Shown: positions 52,185-62,547, counted from the first letter of the stretch. The stretch: 64,000 bases of DNA from Cupriavidus metallidurans CH34 (GCF_000196015.1 NC_007974.2:682001-746000); one strand, 5' to 3'. Numbers and translations are program-made. The notes: a model not told the origin generated them from the letters alone.

Positions 52185-55100
52185 GCGCGAGCGGCTGTTG
52201 CCGCCGGCGCTGGTTCTGACCTTTACCGCGATCGTGGGGGTTGGGCTGGCGCTGATGTTCCCGCGCGAGACCCTGCGTGAGCGCCTGCTTGGTCAGGGGC
52301 GGGCCGTCGATGGCCTGACCGTGGCCTATCTCGAGGCGTGGTCGCGTGTGGCGCCCAACGATACGAACTTCATGAGCGTGCTGGCCGAACAGTACGCCCG
52401 TAGTGGTCGGCTGGATGATGCCGAAACGATGCTCGAACGCATGTTGGCGGTGAAGGGCCAGGACCTGACGGGCCAGATCCTGCGCACGCGCATCGAGATC
52501 ACGCAGCAGCGCGCCTATGCGGCCCAGCCGGATTCTGCCGAGCGCGCGGAGCGTCTGGCGATGATGGACGGCCTGCTCAAGGACGCCACCACCCCGGAGA
52601 TGCTGCGTGCCTGGTCGGTGGCCGACCTGCAGACGCTGGCCACGCAGTCGCGCCAGGTCGGCAATGCGGCTGCGGCCGTGAAGCTCTTCCGCGAACTCAG
52701 CGTGCGCGACCCGGCCAACGTGGATTTCTATAATCGCCAGCTTGCCGGCATCGCCCTGGCGGGCGGCAACTATCGCGATTCCGCTCGCGCGTTGTTCGAG
52801 GCGCAGGCCCGCGCGAAGAATCTCTACGAGCAGCGCACGCTGTTCCTGCAGGCCCTGCAAACACTGCAGGCCGGCAACCTGCTCGATGAAGCGCTGGCCG
52901 AAGCCGAGCGCCACGGTGGAAAGCTGCTCGATGACGCCGAGGTACTGCGCTATCTGACCAGACTGGCGCTGGCGGCGAACAAGCCGGATATCGCGGCGAA
53001 GTATGTGGAGCGCCTGCTCAAGCTGTCGGCCAACCGGCCGACGAAGAGCACGCAGCTCGCACAGGCCGAACGGCAGCGGAACCTCCGCCGGGTCTCCGAT
53101 ACCGAGCCGTGGCTCGCGCGCGGCGTGGTGTTCCTCGACGGTCCGCACGGCCTTGCCTTGCGCGAACAGGTGGGCGAATTCGGCCTGCGTCGTGTGGCTG
53201 CGGAAGCGATCCCGGCGTCTGGCGTCGTGACGAAGCCGGCCACCCGCGACATCACGCAGGCTGAGGCCCAGGAGACGGCCAAGTCAGAAGTGGCCACGGC
53301 TGTCGCCAATGGCAAGACGTTCAATCCCGACGATTACGACCTGGCCTACCGCGTGTTCCTGGCTGCGGGCAAGCTCGATCAGGCCCAGCGCGTGGCGCAG
53401 ACGGCCGTGGACAAGTTACCCAACGACGCCGTCTGGCGCGAGCGTCTGGCGCAGGTGGCCGAATGGAATCGCCAGCCAATGGTCGCGCTGCAAAGCTGGC
53501 TCAAGTATGCGCAGGAGACCAACGACGAACGCGCCTGGAACAACGTGATGCGGCTGGCGCCGGGCCTCAACGACGACCGCGCCTATCTGGCGGCGTTGCG
53601 GCATCGTGCGGCGGGCGGCGACCTGAAGACGATCGACGAGGTCGTCGCGGCCTACGAGCGGCTCGGCGAGCCGGAGGCCGGCATGGCATTCCTCGACGGG
53701 CTCGCCAACGGGCCGAACGGGCGTCAGGTGATGGAGCGCAATGCCGAACTGGCCGAGCGCGCCGGCAAGGACGACCGCGCGTTCGAGCTCTACGGCCAAC
53801 TGGAGAAGCGCTTCGGCGCGCGCCCGCTCTACGCGCTCAAACGCGCCAACATACTGTTCGTGCGCGGCCGGCTGGATCAGGCGATGGACGCGATGCTGCC
53901 CGCGCGCGACAAGGCCGGCACGCAGGACCTGCTCTATTGGCGCACGTACACCCAGCTTGCTCGCCTGACGCAGCGGGACGATCTGCTCAAGGAGGGCTAT
54001 CGCCAGATGATGATCTCAATGGCCAAGAGCCATGACGATCACTGCATGGCGATGCCGCCCGGTGCGGCCCGCAACGATTGCCTGGCCGAAGTTCGCGACA
54101 CCGAGGACGATGATTTCGCGAACCTGATCGAGTACTACGATCGCTGGCCGATCGACGCCGGCCGCATCGCAGAGGCAGGCTGGCGCAAGAACGGCAAGCT
54201 CGATGAGCTTCAGTTGGCGATGTACTACTACACGCGCGCGCACGCTTATATCCGCATCGAGCAGATGCTGGCCAGCCTGACTCCCGAGCAGACGCGACAG
54301 GCCGAATCGTCGGCGGGCTTCCTGATGCGTCGCGCCGAGTACTGGCGCGCGACCGGTAACCACGAACGCGCGCTTGCCGATCTGCGTCATGCCATCGGGC
54401 AGGCCGATGCCGATAGCGAAACCTACGGCGCATTGCTGTGGGCACTCGTCGACATGGGTACCGACACCGAGGTGCGCGCGGTGATGCTGCGGCTGAAGCC
54501 AGAGGCGGAGAATGATCCGAGCCTCTGGGGCGCCTACGCGGCAGGCGCGATGCGCTTCCAGGACGGTCGCACCGCCTTGCACTTCCTGCGAAAGATGCAG
54601 CGTGGCAAGAGCGCCGATCCGCTCTGGCTCGGTGTGACCGCCGATGCCTGCGAGGCTATCGGCCAGACCGATCTGGCCTGGCGTATCCGCCGGGAGGCAT
54701 GGGTCGAACTGCATCGTACGTGGGCCGTGGGTGGCGCGAAGTGGGCCGAGGAAAGCGCCGGCGACGAGTATGCCGATGAAGACGAAGAAGATGCGCAGGG
54801 CCGTCCGGCACGCTCGGATCTCCGTAGGCAGATGATCGCGCTTGGGCAGATCTTTGCCTCGGCCGATGTGTCGCGTGGACTCGTCGTCGAGATGCTGCGG
54901 CGCGATCGCGAAAGCGTCGCCGCGCGCCAGGCCGCGCCCAGCGATCCAAAATCGCCCTCGCAGCTCGGCAACGTGCCGGGTCTGTCCCCGCTCGAAGTGA
55001 CGCCGCCGCCGGCGCTGGTGGAACGCGAACGGCGCAGACAGGCGCAGCTTACGGCCGCCAGTCGCGAGGTGGCGCTGGCCTGGGCGATGTCGTCGGAGTC

Positions 55101-56304
55101 GAACGAACTCGCGCGAGCCTGGCTGGCCCGTCAGTACGCCGAGCGGCTGCAGCGGCCCGCGTATGCCGAGATTGCGATTGCGCTCGACGACAACGACATG
55201 GACAAGCTCGACCGGATCATGGAGCGCAAGGCCGGGAAGGTGCCTGTGCTGAGCCAGATCGAGGTCAATCGCCAGCTCGACCGGCTTGCCGCCGCCCAGA
55301 CCCAGGCGTTTGAAACGCAGGAGCTGGCGCGCACCGATGACTCGCTGCAGCAGACACTGCAGGACGCACTGTTGTTCAACGCCCAGGCAATCGAGCCGCG
55401 CGCGTCGTACCAGCGTCAGAATCCGCTGGAGTTCTACGAGTACAGCCTGGCCGGTGGTGCCCGGCTTTGGGACGGCTATGCGCTGAACCTGCGCGGCGTG
55501 TTCCGCGATCAACGCTCGACCGACCGTACTGCGCTCGACAACGTGCCTGGCAGCGACCGTCGCGCCGAATTGGCGTTGACCTACCGCGACACCCAGAAAC
55601 TCTGGCTGCTGGGCGTGGGGCGTCGCGACGGCCTGCAGAGCTTCACCACGGCGCGGCTGACCGGCGCGTGGAACCTGGAGGATCGGGTCTCTTTCACTGG
55701 CCGGCTCGGCTACAACCAGCAGGCGGACGAATCGGCGCAACTACGTGTGGGCGGCATGAAGGACCTGGTCGAACTGGGCGCGACATGGCGGCTGGGGCTG
55801 CGCGAGTTCATTCGCGGACGGATCGAGTACGACCGTTTCTACGGGCAGGACCGCAGTTCGCTGGGGCACGGCATGGTCTACGACGTGGAGGCCGGCTATC
55901 GCATTCGCACGCAGTATCCCGACTACACGGTCCGCATCGTCGGCACGCGCGGCATTTACAACACCAACGGCGGCGCGCTGACGCCCACGATGCAGCGGCT
56001 GGTGCCGGCCGGTGGCGACGCGACGCCTGCGTTCTACATGCCGCAGAACTTCACGCAGGCAGGTGTGCTGTTCGGCTTTGGCACCGAACTGCTCGACGAC
56101 TACACGCGCAAGTGGCGGCCCTTCCTGGACGTTGGGGCGCTCTACGACTCGCGCGCGGGGCACAACTTCCGCGGCCAGCTTGGCATGGCTGGCTCGGTGT
56201 TCGGCAACGACCACATGTCGATGTACGTGCTGCATGAAACCGCGTCCCGCAACGGCGGCACGCCGCTGACAGAAGTGGGTTTGCGATATCGCTGGCTCTA
56301 CTGA
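52147..56304 (+). CDS. pelB: PelB: outer-membrane Pel exporter with TPR scaffold
   Basis: PelB exports Pel across the outer membrane. The 1385-residue protein is longer than the Pseudomonas protein (about 1190). It starts with a membrane anchor (LPPALVLTFTAIVGVGLALMF). A long periplasmic TPR superhelix follows (e.g. EQYARSGRLDDAETMLERML, KLFRELSVRDPANVDFYNRQLAG). A C-terminal beta-barrel of about 330 residues (from ARTDDSLQQTLQDALLFNAQ) ends LTEVGLRYRWLY, with the terminal aromatic residue usual for outer-membrane proteins. An acidic stretch (EESAGDEYADEDEEDAQG) lies near residue 885. ATG 52147 lies inside the pelA end. Confidence 0.94.
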   Translation: MSSNKSKSAAAPERERLLPPALVLTFTAIVGVGLALMFPRETLRERLLGQGRAVDGLTVAYLEAWSRVAPNDTNFMSVLAEQYARSGRLDDAETMLERMLAVKGQDLTGQILRTRIEITQQRAYAAQPDSAERAERLAMMDGLLKDATTPEMLRAWSVADLQTLATQSRQVGNAAAAVKLFRELSVRDPANVDFYNRQLAGIALAGGNYRDSARALFEAQARAKNLYEQRTLFLQALQTLQAGNLLDEALAEAERHGGKLLDDAEVLRYLTRLALAANKPDIAAKYVERLLKLSANRPTKSTQLAQAERQRNLRRVSDTEPWLARGVVFLDGPHGLALREQVGEFGLRRVAAEAIPASGVVTKPATRDITQAEAQETAKSEVATAVANGKTFNPDDYDLAYRVFLAAGKLDQAQRVAQTAVDKLPNDAVWRERLAQVAEWNRQPMVALQSWLKYAQETNDERAWNNVMRLAPGLNDDRAYLAALRHRAAGGDLKTIDEVVAAYERLGEPEAGMAFLDGLANGPNGRQVMERNAELAERAGKDDRAFELYGQLEKRFGARPLYALKRANILFVRGRLDQAMDAMLPARDKAGTQDLLYWRTYTQLARLTQRDDLLKEGYRQMMISMAKSHDDHCMAMPPGAARNDCLAEVRDTEDDDFANLIEYYDRWPIDAGRIAEAGWRKNGKLDELQLAMYYYTRAHAYIRIEQMLASLTPEQTRQAESSAGFLMRRAEYWRATGNHERALADLRHAIGQADADSETYGALLWALVDMGTDTEVRAVMLRLKPEAENDPSLWGAYAAGAMRFQDGRTALHFLRKMQRGKSADPLWLGVTADACEAIGQTDLAWRIRREAWVELHRTWAVGGAKWAEESAGDEYADEDEEDAQGRPARSDLRRQMIALGQIFASADVSRGLVVEMLRRDRESVAARQAAPSDPKSPSQLGNVPGLSPLEVTPPPALVERERRRQAQLTAASREVALAWAMSSESNELARAWLARQYAERLQRPAYAEIAIALDDNDMDKLDRIMERKAGKVPVLSQIEVNRQLDRLAAAQTQAFETQELARTDDSLQQTLQDALLFNAQAIEPRASYQRQNPLEFYEYSLAGGARLWDGYALNLRGVFRDQRSTDRTALDNVPGSDRRAELALTYRDTQKLWLLGVGRRDGLQSFTTARLTGAWNLEDRVSFTGRLGYNQQADESAQLRVGGMKDLVELGATWRLGLREFIRGRIEYDRFYGQDRSSLGHGMVYDVEAGYRIRTQYPDYTVRIVGTRGIYNTNGGALTPTMQRLVPAGGDATPAFYMPQNFTQAGVLFGFGTELLDDYTRKWRPFLDVGALYDSRAGHNFRGQLGMAGSVFGNDHMSMYVLHETASRNGGTPLTEVGLRYRWLY

Positions 56305-56355
56305 TAGTGAATACTGATGATCGAGTTCTTGAGAGTAACGAGGGGGATGGAAAAC

Positions 56356-56904
56356 ATGAACAGGATGACGACTCGCATGGGCCGCGTGATGGCCTGGTGT
56401 GGCGCGCTCGGCGCGGCACTGTGGCTGGCTGGTTGCGCGGTTACCGACGTGGGCCGCGCGCCACAGATGTCGCCCGGTGACGTGGTGGCGGTACTGCCCA
56501 TCGTCAACAACACCGAGACGCCCCAGGCTGGCTTGCGTGCCGAGGCGATCGCCGAATCGCTGCTGAAGACCGGCGGCGTGGCGAACCTCAAGCGCTACCC
56601 CGCCTCGCTGAACCCGGAAACGCTGTTCGAACCGGCCGAGCGCGAGGCGGTGGGCAAGGCGCTTGAGTGGGCCCGTGGCGAGCGCGCGCGCTACGCGCTG
56701 ACGGGTTCGGTGCAGGAGTGGCGCTACAAGGTTGGCGTTGATGGCGAGCCCGCCGTGGGCATCTCGCTGCAGCTGATCGACGTGGCCAGCGGCCAGGTGG
56801 TGTGGTCGGCCACCGGCAGCAACGCCGGCTGGAGCCGCGAGTCGCTCTCGGGCGTGGCGCAGAAGCTGCTGCGTCGCCTGCTGGCGCCGCTGATGCAGGG
56901 TTGA
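56356..56904 (+). CDS. pelC: PelC: outer-membrane lipoprotein of the Pel export channel
   Basis: The 182-residue lipoprotein has a signal ending in the lipobox LAGC. A core follows with VVAVLPIVNNTETPQAGLRAEAIAESLL, ARYALTGSVQEWRYKVGVDGEPAVGISLQLIDVASGQVVWS and SGVAQKLLRRLLAPL. PelC forms a ring under the outer membrane that funnels Pel to PelB. I start at ATG 56356; ATG 56347 and an upstream ATG at 56317 are in frame, and GAGGGGG at 56338-56344 favours 56356. It follows pelB by 51 bp. Confidence 0.92.
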   Translation: MNRMTTRMGRVMAWCGALGAALWLAGCAVTDVGRAPQMSPGDVVAVLPIVNNTETPQAGLRAEAIAESLLKTGGVANLKRYPASLNPETLFEPAEREAVGKALEWARGERARYALTGSVQEWRYKVGVDGEPAVGISLQLIDVASGQVVWSATGSNAGWSRESLSGVAQKLLRRLLAPLMQG

Positions 56905-56927
56905 GCACGGAAGGACGGGGGAGAGAC

Positions 56928-58391
56928 GTGGCCAAGACCGTGGAGACAAGGCGCCAGGGGCAGGGCATCGGCCTGGGCGGGCGCTACGCGCGCTGGCTGG
57001 CGCCCGCGGGTGGCGGTGCGGCAGCCGTGATCGAGATGATCGTGATCATGGCGGCGGCAATGGGCATCACCTGGCTAGTGCTGCCGCAGAACCCGCTGCT
57101 GCTGGGCATGGGCTTTCCATGGGCCTGGTTGCTGCCGGTGATTCTGGCGCTGCGCTATGGCACGTTGGTGGGCGTTGGCGCGGTGCTGATGCTGCTGGGC
57201 GGCTGGTTCTTTTTCGACGAGATCGGCGCGCACAGTGGCGCCTTCCCGCGCATGTTCTTCATGGGCGGGCTGCTGCTGGTGCTGGTGGCGGGGCAGTTCG
57301 GGGACGTGTGGAATACGCGCCTGGCGCGAGCGCGGGCCGTGAATCGCTATCTCGACGAACGGCTGGCCGCGCTGACGAAGAACCACTACCTGCTGCGCAT
57401 CTCTCATGCCCGGCTCGAGAACGATCTGCTGGCGCGCCCGACGACGCTGCGCGACACGTTGTCGCAACTGCGCGCGGTGGCCCTGCAGGACGCGATGAAC
57501 GGCGGCAAATCCGGTCCGCTGGCCGGCGCGCAGCCGATGCTCCAGGTCGTCGCGCAGGCCTGTCAGGTCGAGGGCGCGGCGCTCTATGCCTGCGATGGCG
57601 AGCGTGTCGTGCCGAACGCCGTGGCCAGCATCGGCCCGGCCTTCGAGATCGACGTCAACGATCCGCTCGTGCGGCATTGCCTCGAAACACGCGCGCTGGC
57701 GCATCTGCGTTCCACGGGGCTCCAGCAGGACGCGCAGACGCGTTACGTGGCCGTCGCGCCCGTGCTGGCGGGGTCGGACCGGTTGATTGGCGTGCTGGTC
57801 GTGGAACGGATGCCGTTCCTGTCGCTGACTTATGAAAACCTGCAGATGCTGATGGTGCTGATGGGCTACTACGCCGATGGCGTGGAACACGCCCGCGCCA
57901 CGCACGGCATCCAGGAAATGGCGCCGGCTATTCCGTACGCGTTCGCACTCGACTACGCGCGGCTGTCGCGGCTGCGTCACGAGACGGGCATCCAAAGTTC
58001 GGTGGTGGCGCTGGTCTTCGACCTCGACGAAGCACGCGATGCGCTGTTCGAGCAGGTCGTGCGCAGCCGTCGTGCGCTCGATGTGGCCTGGCCGGTGCGC
58101 AACGCCCATCACCGGGCCATGCTGACGCTGATGCCACTGTCGGACGCCCAGGCGGTATCCGCCTATCTGGTGCGTATCGAGGACATGCTGCGCGCGCAGT
58201 TCGGCACCGATTTCTCGAGCGCGCATATTGGCGTCTACACGCTCTCGGTGCCCGCTGAGGGTGCGGAGGAGGCGCTGATGCGGCTGCTGCACCGCTGCCA
58301 GCTCGATGGGGCGTCCACGATCACGGCCGTGCAGGCCGATGGCACGCGCGACGCCAGCGTGGCGAGCGCCGGACCGGCACGGGCAGGCTGA
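56928..58391 (+). CDS. pelD: PelD: inner-membrane c-di-GMP receptor
   Basis: PelD activates Pel synthesis on binding c-di-GMP. The 487-residue protein has an N-terminal membrane part (segments at about 33-53, 63-93 and 108-124). A short coiled coil and a GAF domain (about residues 170-320) follow. A degenerate GGDEF domain closes the protein, in which the active GGDEF motif is absent (MLTLMPLSDA) but an RxxD I-site is present (R382-x-x-D385, in SRRALDVAW). Residues R391 or R396 could be the second arginine contact. The start is GTG 56928 behind GGGGAGAG; the open frame before it is inside pelC. It follows pelC by 23 bp. Confidence 0.93.
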   Translation: MAKTVETRRQGQGIGLGGRYARWLAPAGGGAAAVIEMIVIMAAAMGITWLVLPQNPLLLGMGFPWAWLLPVILALRYGTLVGVGAVLMLLGGWFFFDEIGAHSGAFPRMFFMGGLLLVLVAGQFGDVWNTRLARARAVNRYLDERLAALTKNHYLLRISHARLENDLLARPTTLRDTLSQLRAVALQDAMNGGKSGPLAGAQPMLQVVAQACQVEGAALYACDGERVVPNAVASIGPAFEIDVNDPLVRHCLETRALAHLRSTGLQQDAQTRYVAVAPVLAGSDRLIGVLVVERMPFLSLTYENLQMLMVLMGYYADGVEHARATHGIQEMAPAIPYAFALDYARLSRLRHETGIQSSVVALVFDLDEARDALFEQVVRSRRALDVAWPVRNAHHRAMLTLMPLSDAQAVSAYLVRIEDMLRAQFGTDFSSAHIGVYTLSVPAEGAEEALMRLLHRCQLDGASTITAVQADGTRDASVASAGPARAG

Positions 58392-58394
58392 CCC

Positions 58395-59381
58395 ATGGGC
58401 AAGCTGACCTTCGGAGGCGCTGCCTTCCAGATCTCCGCCCTGGCGCTGCTGTTCAGCGGCGGAACGGGGCTGCCGCTGTTGCTGGGCTTCCTGACGCTGC
58501 AAGGCGCGGCTGCGGCGCTGCTGGGGCTGGTGTTGTGGCGCCTGTTGCCGCGCCGCTTCCGGACACCGTTCGTGTGGAGCTACGGCTATCTGGCAGCGTT
58601 CTGCTTCTTCGTGCCGGTGGGTGGCATATTGGTGTGCGTGGGCAGCCTGTTGTTCTCGAAACTGTTCCCGCGCCGTGGCAGCAACAGCGGTATTGCATCG
58701 GTGGCGCTGCCCGAGTTCGTCACCCACCTGATCCAGCGTGTGACCCATGGCGGGGGCGCGCGGCTGCGCGCGCAACTCGGCAATTCGCGCGCGCCATTGC
58801 CCGAGCGCATGACCGCGCTGGTAGCCATGCAGTCGATGCCCACGCGAACGGCCAGCCCGATGCTGCGCGAACTGCTGGCCGACAGCACCGACGATATCCG
58901 GCTGCTGGCCTACGGCATGCTCGACGGCGCGGAAAAGCAGCTTACGCAGAAGATCCTGGCCGAGCTGCCCCGTCTGGAGTCGGCTGACAGCCCGCAGGCG
59001 CGCGGGGAGATCAACCAGCGGCTGGCTGACCTGTATTGGGAACTGATCTACCAGAACCTGGTGCAGGGCGATGTGTACCGCTACACGGCCAGCCAGGTGG
59101 AGCGCTACGCCAGCGCGGCACTGGAGATCGACGGCAACATCGCCGCGCTCTGGTACATGCGCGGCCGGCTGGCGCTGACGCGCAACGCGCCCGCCGAGGC
59201 GCGCGAGTTCCTGGCTCGTGCCGAAGCGCTCGGCTTCGCGCGTGATCGCGTGTTGCCGCTGCTTGCCGAGGCGGCTTACCTGGAACGCGACTATGCCACC
59301 GTGCGCCGCCTGATGGCGGATTTCGACAGTCCTTCGCCGCTCCCACTGGTGCGGCCCTTGCTGCGGTACTGGCAATCATGA
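58395..59381 (+). CDS. pelE: PelE: inner-membrane TPR protein of the Pel synthase
   Basis: This 328-residue protein has two or three N-terminal membrane segments (residues about 8-50 and 62-88). A cytoplasmic helical-repeat region follows (VERYASAALEIDGNIAALWYMRGRLALTRNAPAEAREFLARAEALGF), with TPR-like spacing. PelE is thought to help assemble PelD, PelF and PelG. It starts 4 bp after pelD and overlaps pelF by 4 bp (ATGA). Confidence 0.9.
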   Translation: MGKLTFGGAAFQISALALLFSGGTGLPLLLGFLTLQGAAAALLGLVLWRLLPRRFRTPFVWSYGYLAAFCFFVPVGGILVCVGSLLFSKLFPRRGSNSGIASVALPEFVTHLIQRVTHGGGARLRAQLGNSRAPLPERMTALVAMQSMPTRTASPMLRELLADSTDDIRLLAYGMLDGAEKQLTQKILAELPRLESADSPQARGEINQRLADLYWELIYQNLVQGDVYRYTASQVERYASAALEIDGNIAALWYMRGRLALTRNAPAEAREFLARAEALGFARDRVLPLLAEAAYLERDYATVRRLMADFDSPSPLPLVRPLLRYWQS

Positions 59382-60967
59382 GCGAGATTCTGGTCAAGGG
59401 AACGTCCGCGGACGTCATGCTGCTTCTGGAAGGCACGTTTCCTTATGTGAGTGGTGGGGTGTCGAGCTGGGTCAATCAGATGATCCGTGCCTTCCCCGAT
59501 ATCCGGTTCGGCATCGTCTTCATCGGCAGCCGCCGACAGGACTATGGCGAGATGGCCTACGCGCTACCGGACAATGTGGTGCATCTGGAAACGCATTTCC
59601 TTTACGACTTCGCGCCGCCGCCGATGGTGCATGGCACGAAGGGCGATGCGCACGCCTTCGACCGCTCGGACGAACTGCACGAAATGCTGCGTCAGCGCGG
59701 CAGGGAGGTGGAGGCGGGGGATCTGATTCGCGAACTGATGCCAGCGCTGGGCGAGGGCGGCGCGCTGTCCGAGGATGCGTTCCTCTACAGCAAGCGGGCG
59801 TGGGACACGATCACCGATCAGTACCGACGGTACTGCACCGATCCGTCGTTCACGGACTATTTCTGGACTGTCCGGATCATGCACAAGCCGCTGTGGCAGC
59901 TCGTGCGGATCGTGGACGGGCTGATTCCCGCCAAGGTCTATCACACGGTTTCCACCGGATACGCGGGATTCCTCGGTGCGATGCTGCGGCATCGCACTGG
60001 GCGCCCGCTGCTGGTCTCGGAGCACGGCATCTATACGAAGGAACGGAAGATCGACCTGTTCCAGAGCCAGTGGATCCGTGATAACCGGAACATCTTCGAG
60101 CGCGACATTTCTCAGATTAGCTACTTCCGCGAGCTCTGGGTGCGCTTCTTCGAGACGTTGGGTCGCGTCTGCTATGAAGCCGGTGACGAGATCACGGCGC
60201 TGTACGAAGGCAACCGCAGCCGCCAGGTGCTGGATGGCGCGCCGGCCGAGCGCACGCACAATATCCCGAATGGCATCAACCTGCCGCGCCTTTCCGCGCT
60301 GCGCGAGCGGCGCGCGCCGGGTGTGCCGCCGGTGCTGTGCCTGATTGGCCGGGTGGTGCCCATCAAGGACATCAAGACGTTCATTCGCGCGATGCTGACC
60401 GTGGTGCGGGAGTATCCCGATGCCGAAGGATGGATTGCCGGTCCCGAGGATGAGGATCCGGATTACGCGACTGAGTGTCGCAGCCTGGCCGAAAGCCTCG
60501 GGCTGGGCGGCAAGGTGAAATTTCTCGGCTTCCAGAAAATCGACGAACTGCTGCCGAAAGTCGGCGTGCTGGTGCTGAGTTCGATTTCCGAGGCGTTGCC
60601 GCTGGTGGTGCTCGAAGGGTTCGCGGCGGGTGTGCCGTGCGTGACGACCGACGTCGGCTCGTGCAGCCAGCTCGTCTTCGGGCTGCCCGGCGAGGACGCG
60701 GCGCTGGGGACCGCGGGCGACGTGGTGCGCATCGCGGACCCGGCGGCGCTGGCCGATGCGGCGCTGAAACTGATCAAGGAGCCCGCGCGATGGCAGGCGG
60801 CCCAGGCCGCCGGCATCGCGCGGGTGGAACGCTACTACACGCAGGAACAGATGGTGGGCAGCTATCGCACGCTCTATGCATCGATGATGGCGATGCCGGA
60901 CAACACGCATCACGCACGCGGCGGGGCAAGCCCGGCAAAGTGCCCGGTGCACGGGGGAGGGCGCTGA
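59378..60967 (+). CDS. pelF: PelF: Pel glycosyltransferase (GT4 family)
   Basis: PelF polymerises Pel from UDP-sugar in the cytoplasm. The 529-residue GT-B enzyme has VMLLLEGTFPYVSGGVSSWVNQMIRAFPD at the N-terminus, HTVSTGYAGFLGAMLRHRTGRPLLVSEHGIYTKER, and IPNGINL. The donor-binding segment is VLVLSSISEALPLVVLEGFAAGVPCVTTDVGSC, with the E-x7-E-type motif of GT4 enzymes (EALPLVVLE). Its length fits (507 in Pseudomonas). It ends 1 bp before pelG. Confidence 0.95.
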   Translation: MSEILVKGTSADVMLLLEGTFPYVSGGVSSWVNQMIRAFPDIRFGIVFIGSRRQDYGEMAYALPDNVVHLETHFLYDFAPPPMVHGTKGDAHAFDRSDELHEMLRQRGREVEAGDLIRELMPALGEGGALSEDAFLYSKRAWDTITDQYRRYCTDPSFTDYFWTVRIMHKPLWQLVRIVDGLIPAKVYHTVSTGYAGFLGAMLRHRTGRPLLVSEHGIYTKERKIDLFQSQWIRDNRNIFERDISQISYFRELWVRFFETLGRVCYEAGDEITALYEGNRSRQVLDGAPAERTHNIPNGINLPRLSALRERRAPGVPPVLCLIGRVVPIKDIKTFIRAMLTVVREYPDAEGWIAGPEDEDPDYATECRSLAESLGLGGKVKFLGFQKIDELLPKVGVLVLSSISEALPLVVLEGFAAGVPCVTTDVGSCSQLVFGLPGEDAALGTAGDVVRIADPAALADAALKLIKEPARWQAAQAAGIARVERYYTQEQMVGSYRTLYASMMAMPDNTHHARGGASPAKCPVHGGGR

Positions 60968-60968
60968 C

Positions 60969-62339
60969 ATGGCCGGCATCGGATTCGAACTGCGCAAGAT
61001 GCTGCGGCGGGACAGCCTTTCGGGGCTGATCGGCGCCTATGCCTATGCCGGGGTGATCAGCTCCGGTCCGTGGGTGCTGTCGATCGTCGGCATCCTGCTG
61101 ATTGGCCTGCTGTCGGTCGGTTTCGTGATTCCGGGCATGCTGATCACGCAGTTCCAGGTCTCGGTGACGTACCTGATCGCGTGCAGCCTGATACTGACCG
61201 GGCCGATGCAGCTCTCGTTCACGCGCTTCACCTCGGACCGGCTGTTCGAGCGTCGCGATGATCTGGTGCTGTCGAACTATCACGCGGTGGCGTTGCTGGC
61301 CACGATGCTGGCAGGGCTGATCGGGCTGGCGTGTGCGTTCTGGGCCTTTCCGGAGCAGTCGGTGCTGTACCGGCTGTTGATGATCGCGGGCTTCGTGATC
61401 ATGAGCAACATCTGGATCGCGGCGATCTTCCTGTCCGGCATGAAGCAGTACAAGGCCATCGTGTGGACCTTCCTGATCGGCTATGCCATCACCGTGCTGG
61501 CGGCGCTGGCAATGCGCAAGAGCGGGCTCGAAGGGCTGCTCGGCGGCTTTGTGGTCGGCCAGCTATGCCTGCTGGTGGGCATGATCACGCTGATCTACCG
61601 GAACTACACCAGCCGCCGCTTCATGTCGTTCGAAGTCTTCCAGAAGCGCTACGCGTATCCGAGCCTGATCGCCATCGGCCTCTTTTACAACCTTGGCATC
61701 TGGCTCGACAAGTTCATGTTCTGGTATGCGCCGTCCACCGGCCAGCAGATGATCGGGCCGCTCCATGCGTCGATCATCTACGACATTCCGGTGTTCCTGG
61801 CCTATCTGGCGATCATTCCGGGCATGGCCGTGTTCCTGGTGCGGATCGAGACGGACTTTGTCGAGTATTACGACGCGTTCTACAACGCGGTGCGCGGCGG
61901 CAGCTCGCTGGAGCATATCGAGGACATGCGCAACACGATGGTCCAAACCATCCGCCTGGGCCTGTACGAGATCGTCAAGGTGCAAGCCATCGCGTCGCTG
62001 GTGCTGTTCGTGGTGGGCGGATGGGTGCTGCGACTGCTCGGGATTTCTGAGCTGTATCTGCCGCTGCTCTACGTGGACGTGATCGGCGCCAGCCTGCAGG
62101 TGGTGCTGCTGGGCGTGCTGAACATCTACTTCTACCTGGATCGCCGCCGCGAGGTGCTGATGCTGACCGGCACGTTCGTCGTGCTGAATTTCGTGCTGAC
62201 GCGCCTCACGCTCGAGCTTGGGCCGGCCTGGTATGGCTATGGCTTCGCGGTATCGCTGCTGATCGTCGTAGCACTTGCGTTATATCTTCTCGATCGTAAA
62301 CTTGACCGTCTCGAGTACGAAACCTATATGCTCCAATAA
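60969..62339 (+). CDS. pelG: PelG: Pel inner-membrane transporter (Wzx-like)
   Basis: The 456-residue protein has about 12 membrane segments and belongs to the MOP flippase-like group. The N-terminus MAGIGFELRKMLRRDSLSGLIGAYAYAGVISSGPWVLSIVGIL is typical. It moves Pel across the inner membrane. The length equals that of PelG of Pseudomonas (456). It is the last gene of the pel operon; no strong terminator was seen in the 208 bp that follow. Confidence 0.95.
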   Translation: MAGIGFELRKMLRRDSLSGLIGAYAYAGVISSGPWVLSIVGILLIGLLSVGFVIPGMLITQFQVSVTYLIACSLILTGPMQLSFTRFTSDRLFERRDDLVLSNYHAVALLATMLAGLIGLACAFWAFPEQSVLYRLLMIAGFVIMSNIWIAAIFLSGMKQYKAIVWTFLIGYAITVLAALAMRKSGLEGLLGGFVVGQLCLLVGMITLIYRNYTSRRFMSFEVFQKRYAYPSLIAIGLFYNLGIWLDKFMFWYAPSTGQQMIGPLHASIIYDIPVFLAYLAIIPGMAVFLVRIETDFVEYYDAFYNAVRGGSSLEHIEDMRNTMVQTIRLGLYEIVKVQAIASLVLFVVGGWVLRLLGISELYLPLLYVDVIGASLQVVLLGVLNIYFYLDRRREVLMLTGTFVVLNFVLTRLTLELGPAWYGYGFAVSLLIVVALALYLLDRKLDRLEYETYMLQ

Positions 62340-62484
62340 AGGGCGCGATGCGTGGCGATGCTGCATTTTGCGCGCACGAAACCGTTACGCCCGCAATTGG
62401 AAACTGAGAGGAAAAGGTAAAGATTGAGGTTGGTCTGCAACACCCGAAGCGCAGAATCCCCTCTAACGTAGCCTCGACGGGCCG

Positions 62485-62502
62485 TGTTACCGTTCGGTAA
62501 CA
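62485..62502. promoter_or_regulatory. Inverted repeat TGTTACCG-TT-CGGTAACA before the response regulator
   Basis: Perfect 8-bp arms flank a 2-bp centre, 45 bp upstream of the response-regulator ATG. It is a candidate operator or autoregulatory site. The region 62340-62484 shows nothing else. Confidence 0.5.
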
Positions 62503-62547
62503 TAACACCGCCGTGCCAGACACAGGCCGTAGTTATCAGAGGGAAGT

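Noticed and set aside
57075..59375. 766-codon minus-strand ORF opposite pelD and pelE
   Set aside because: Composition is Arg/Gln/His-rich without domains; the plus-strand genes there are well supported.
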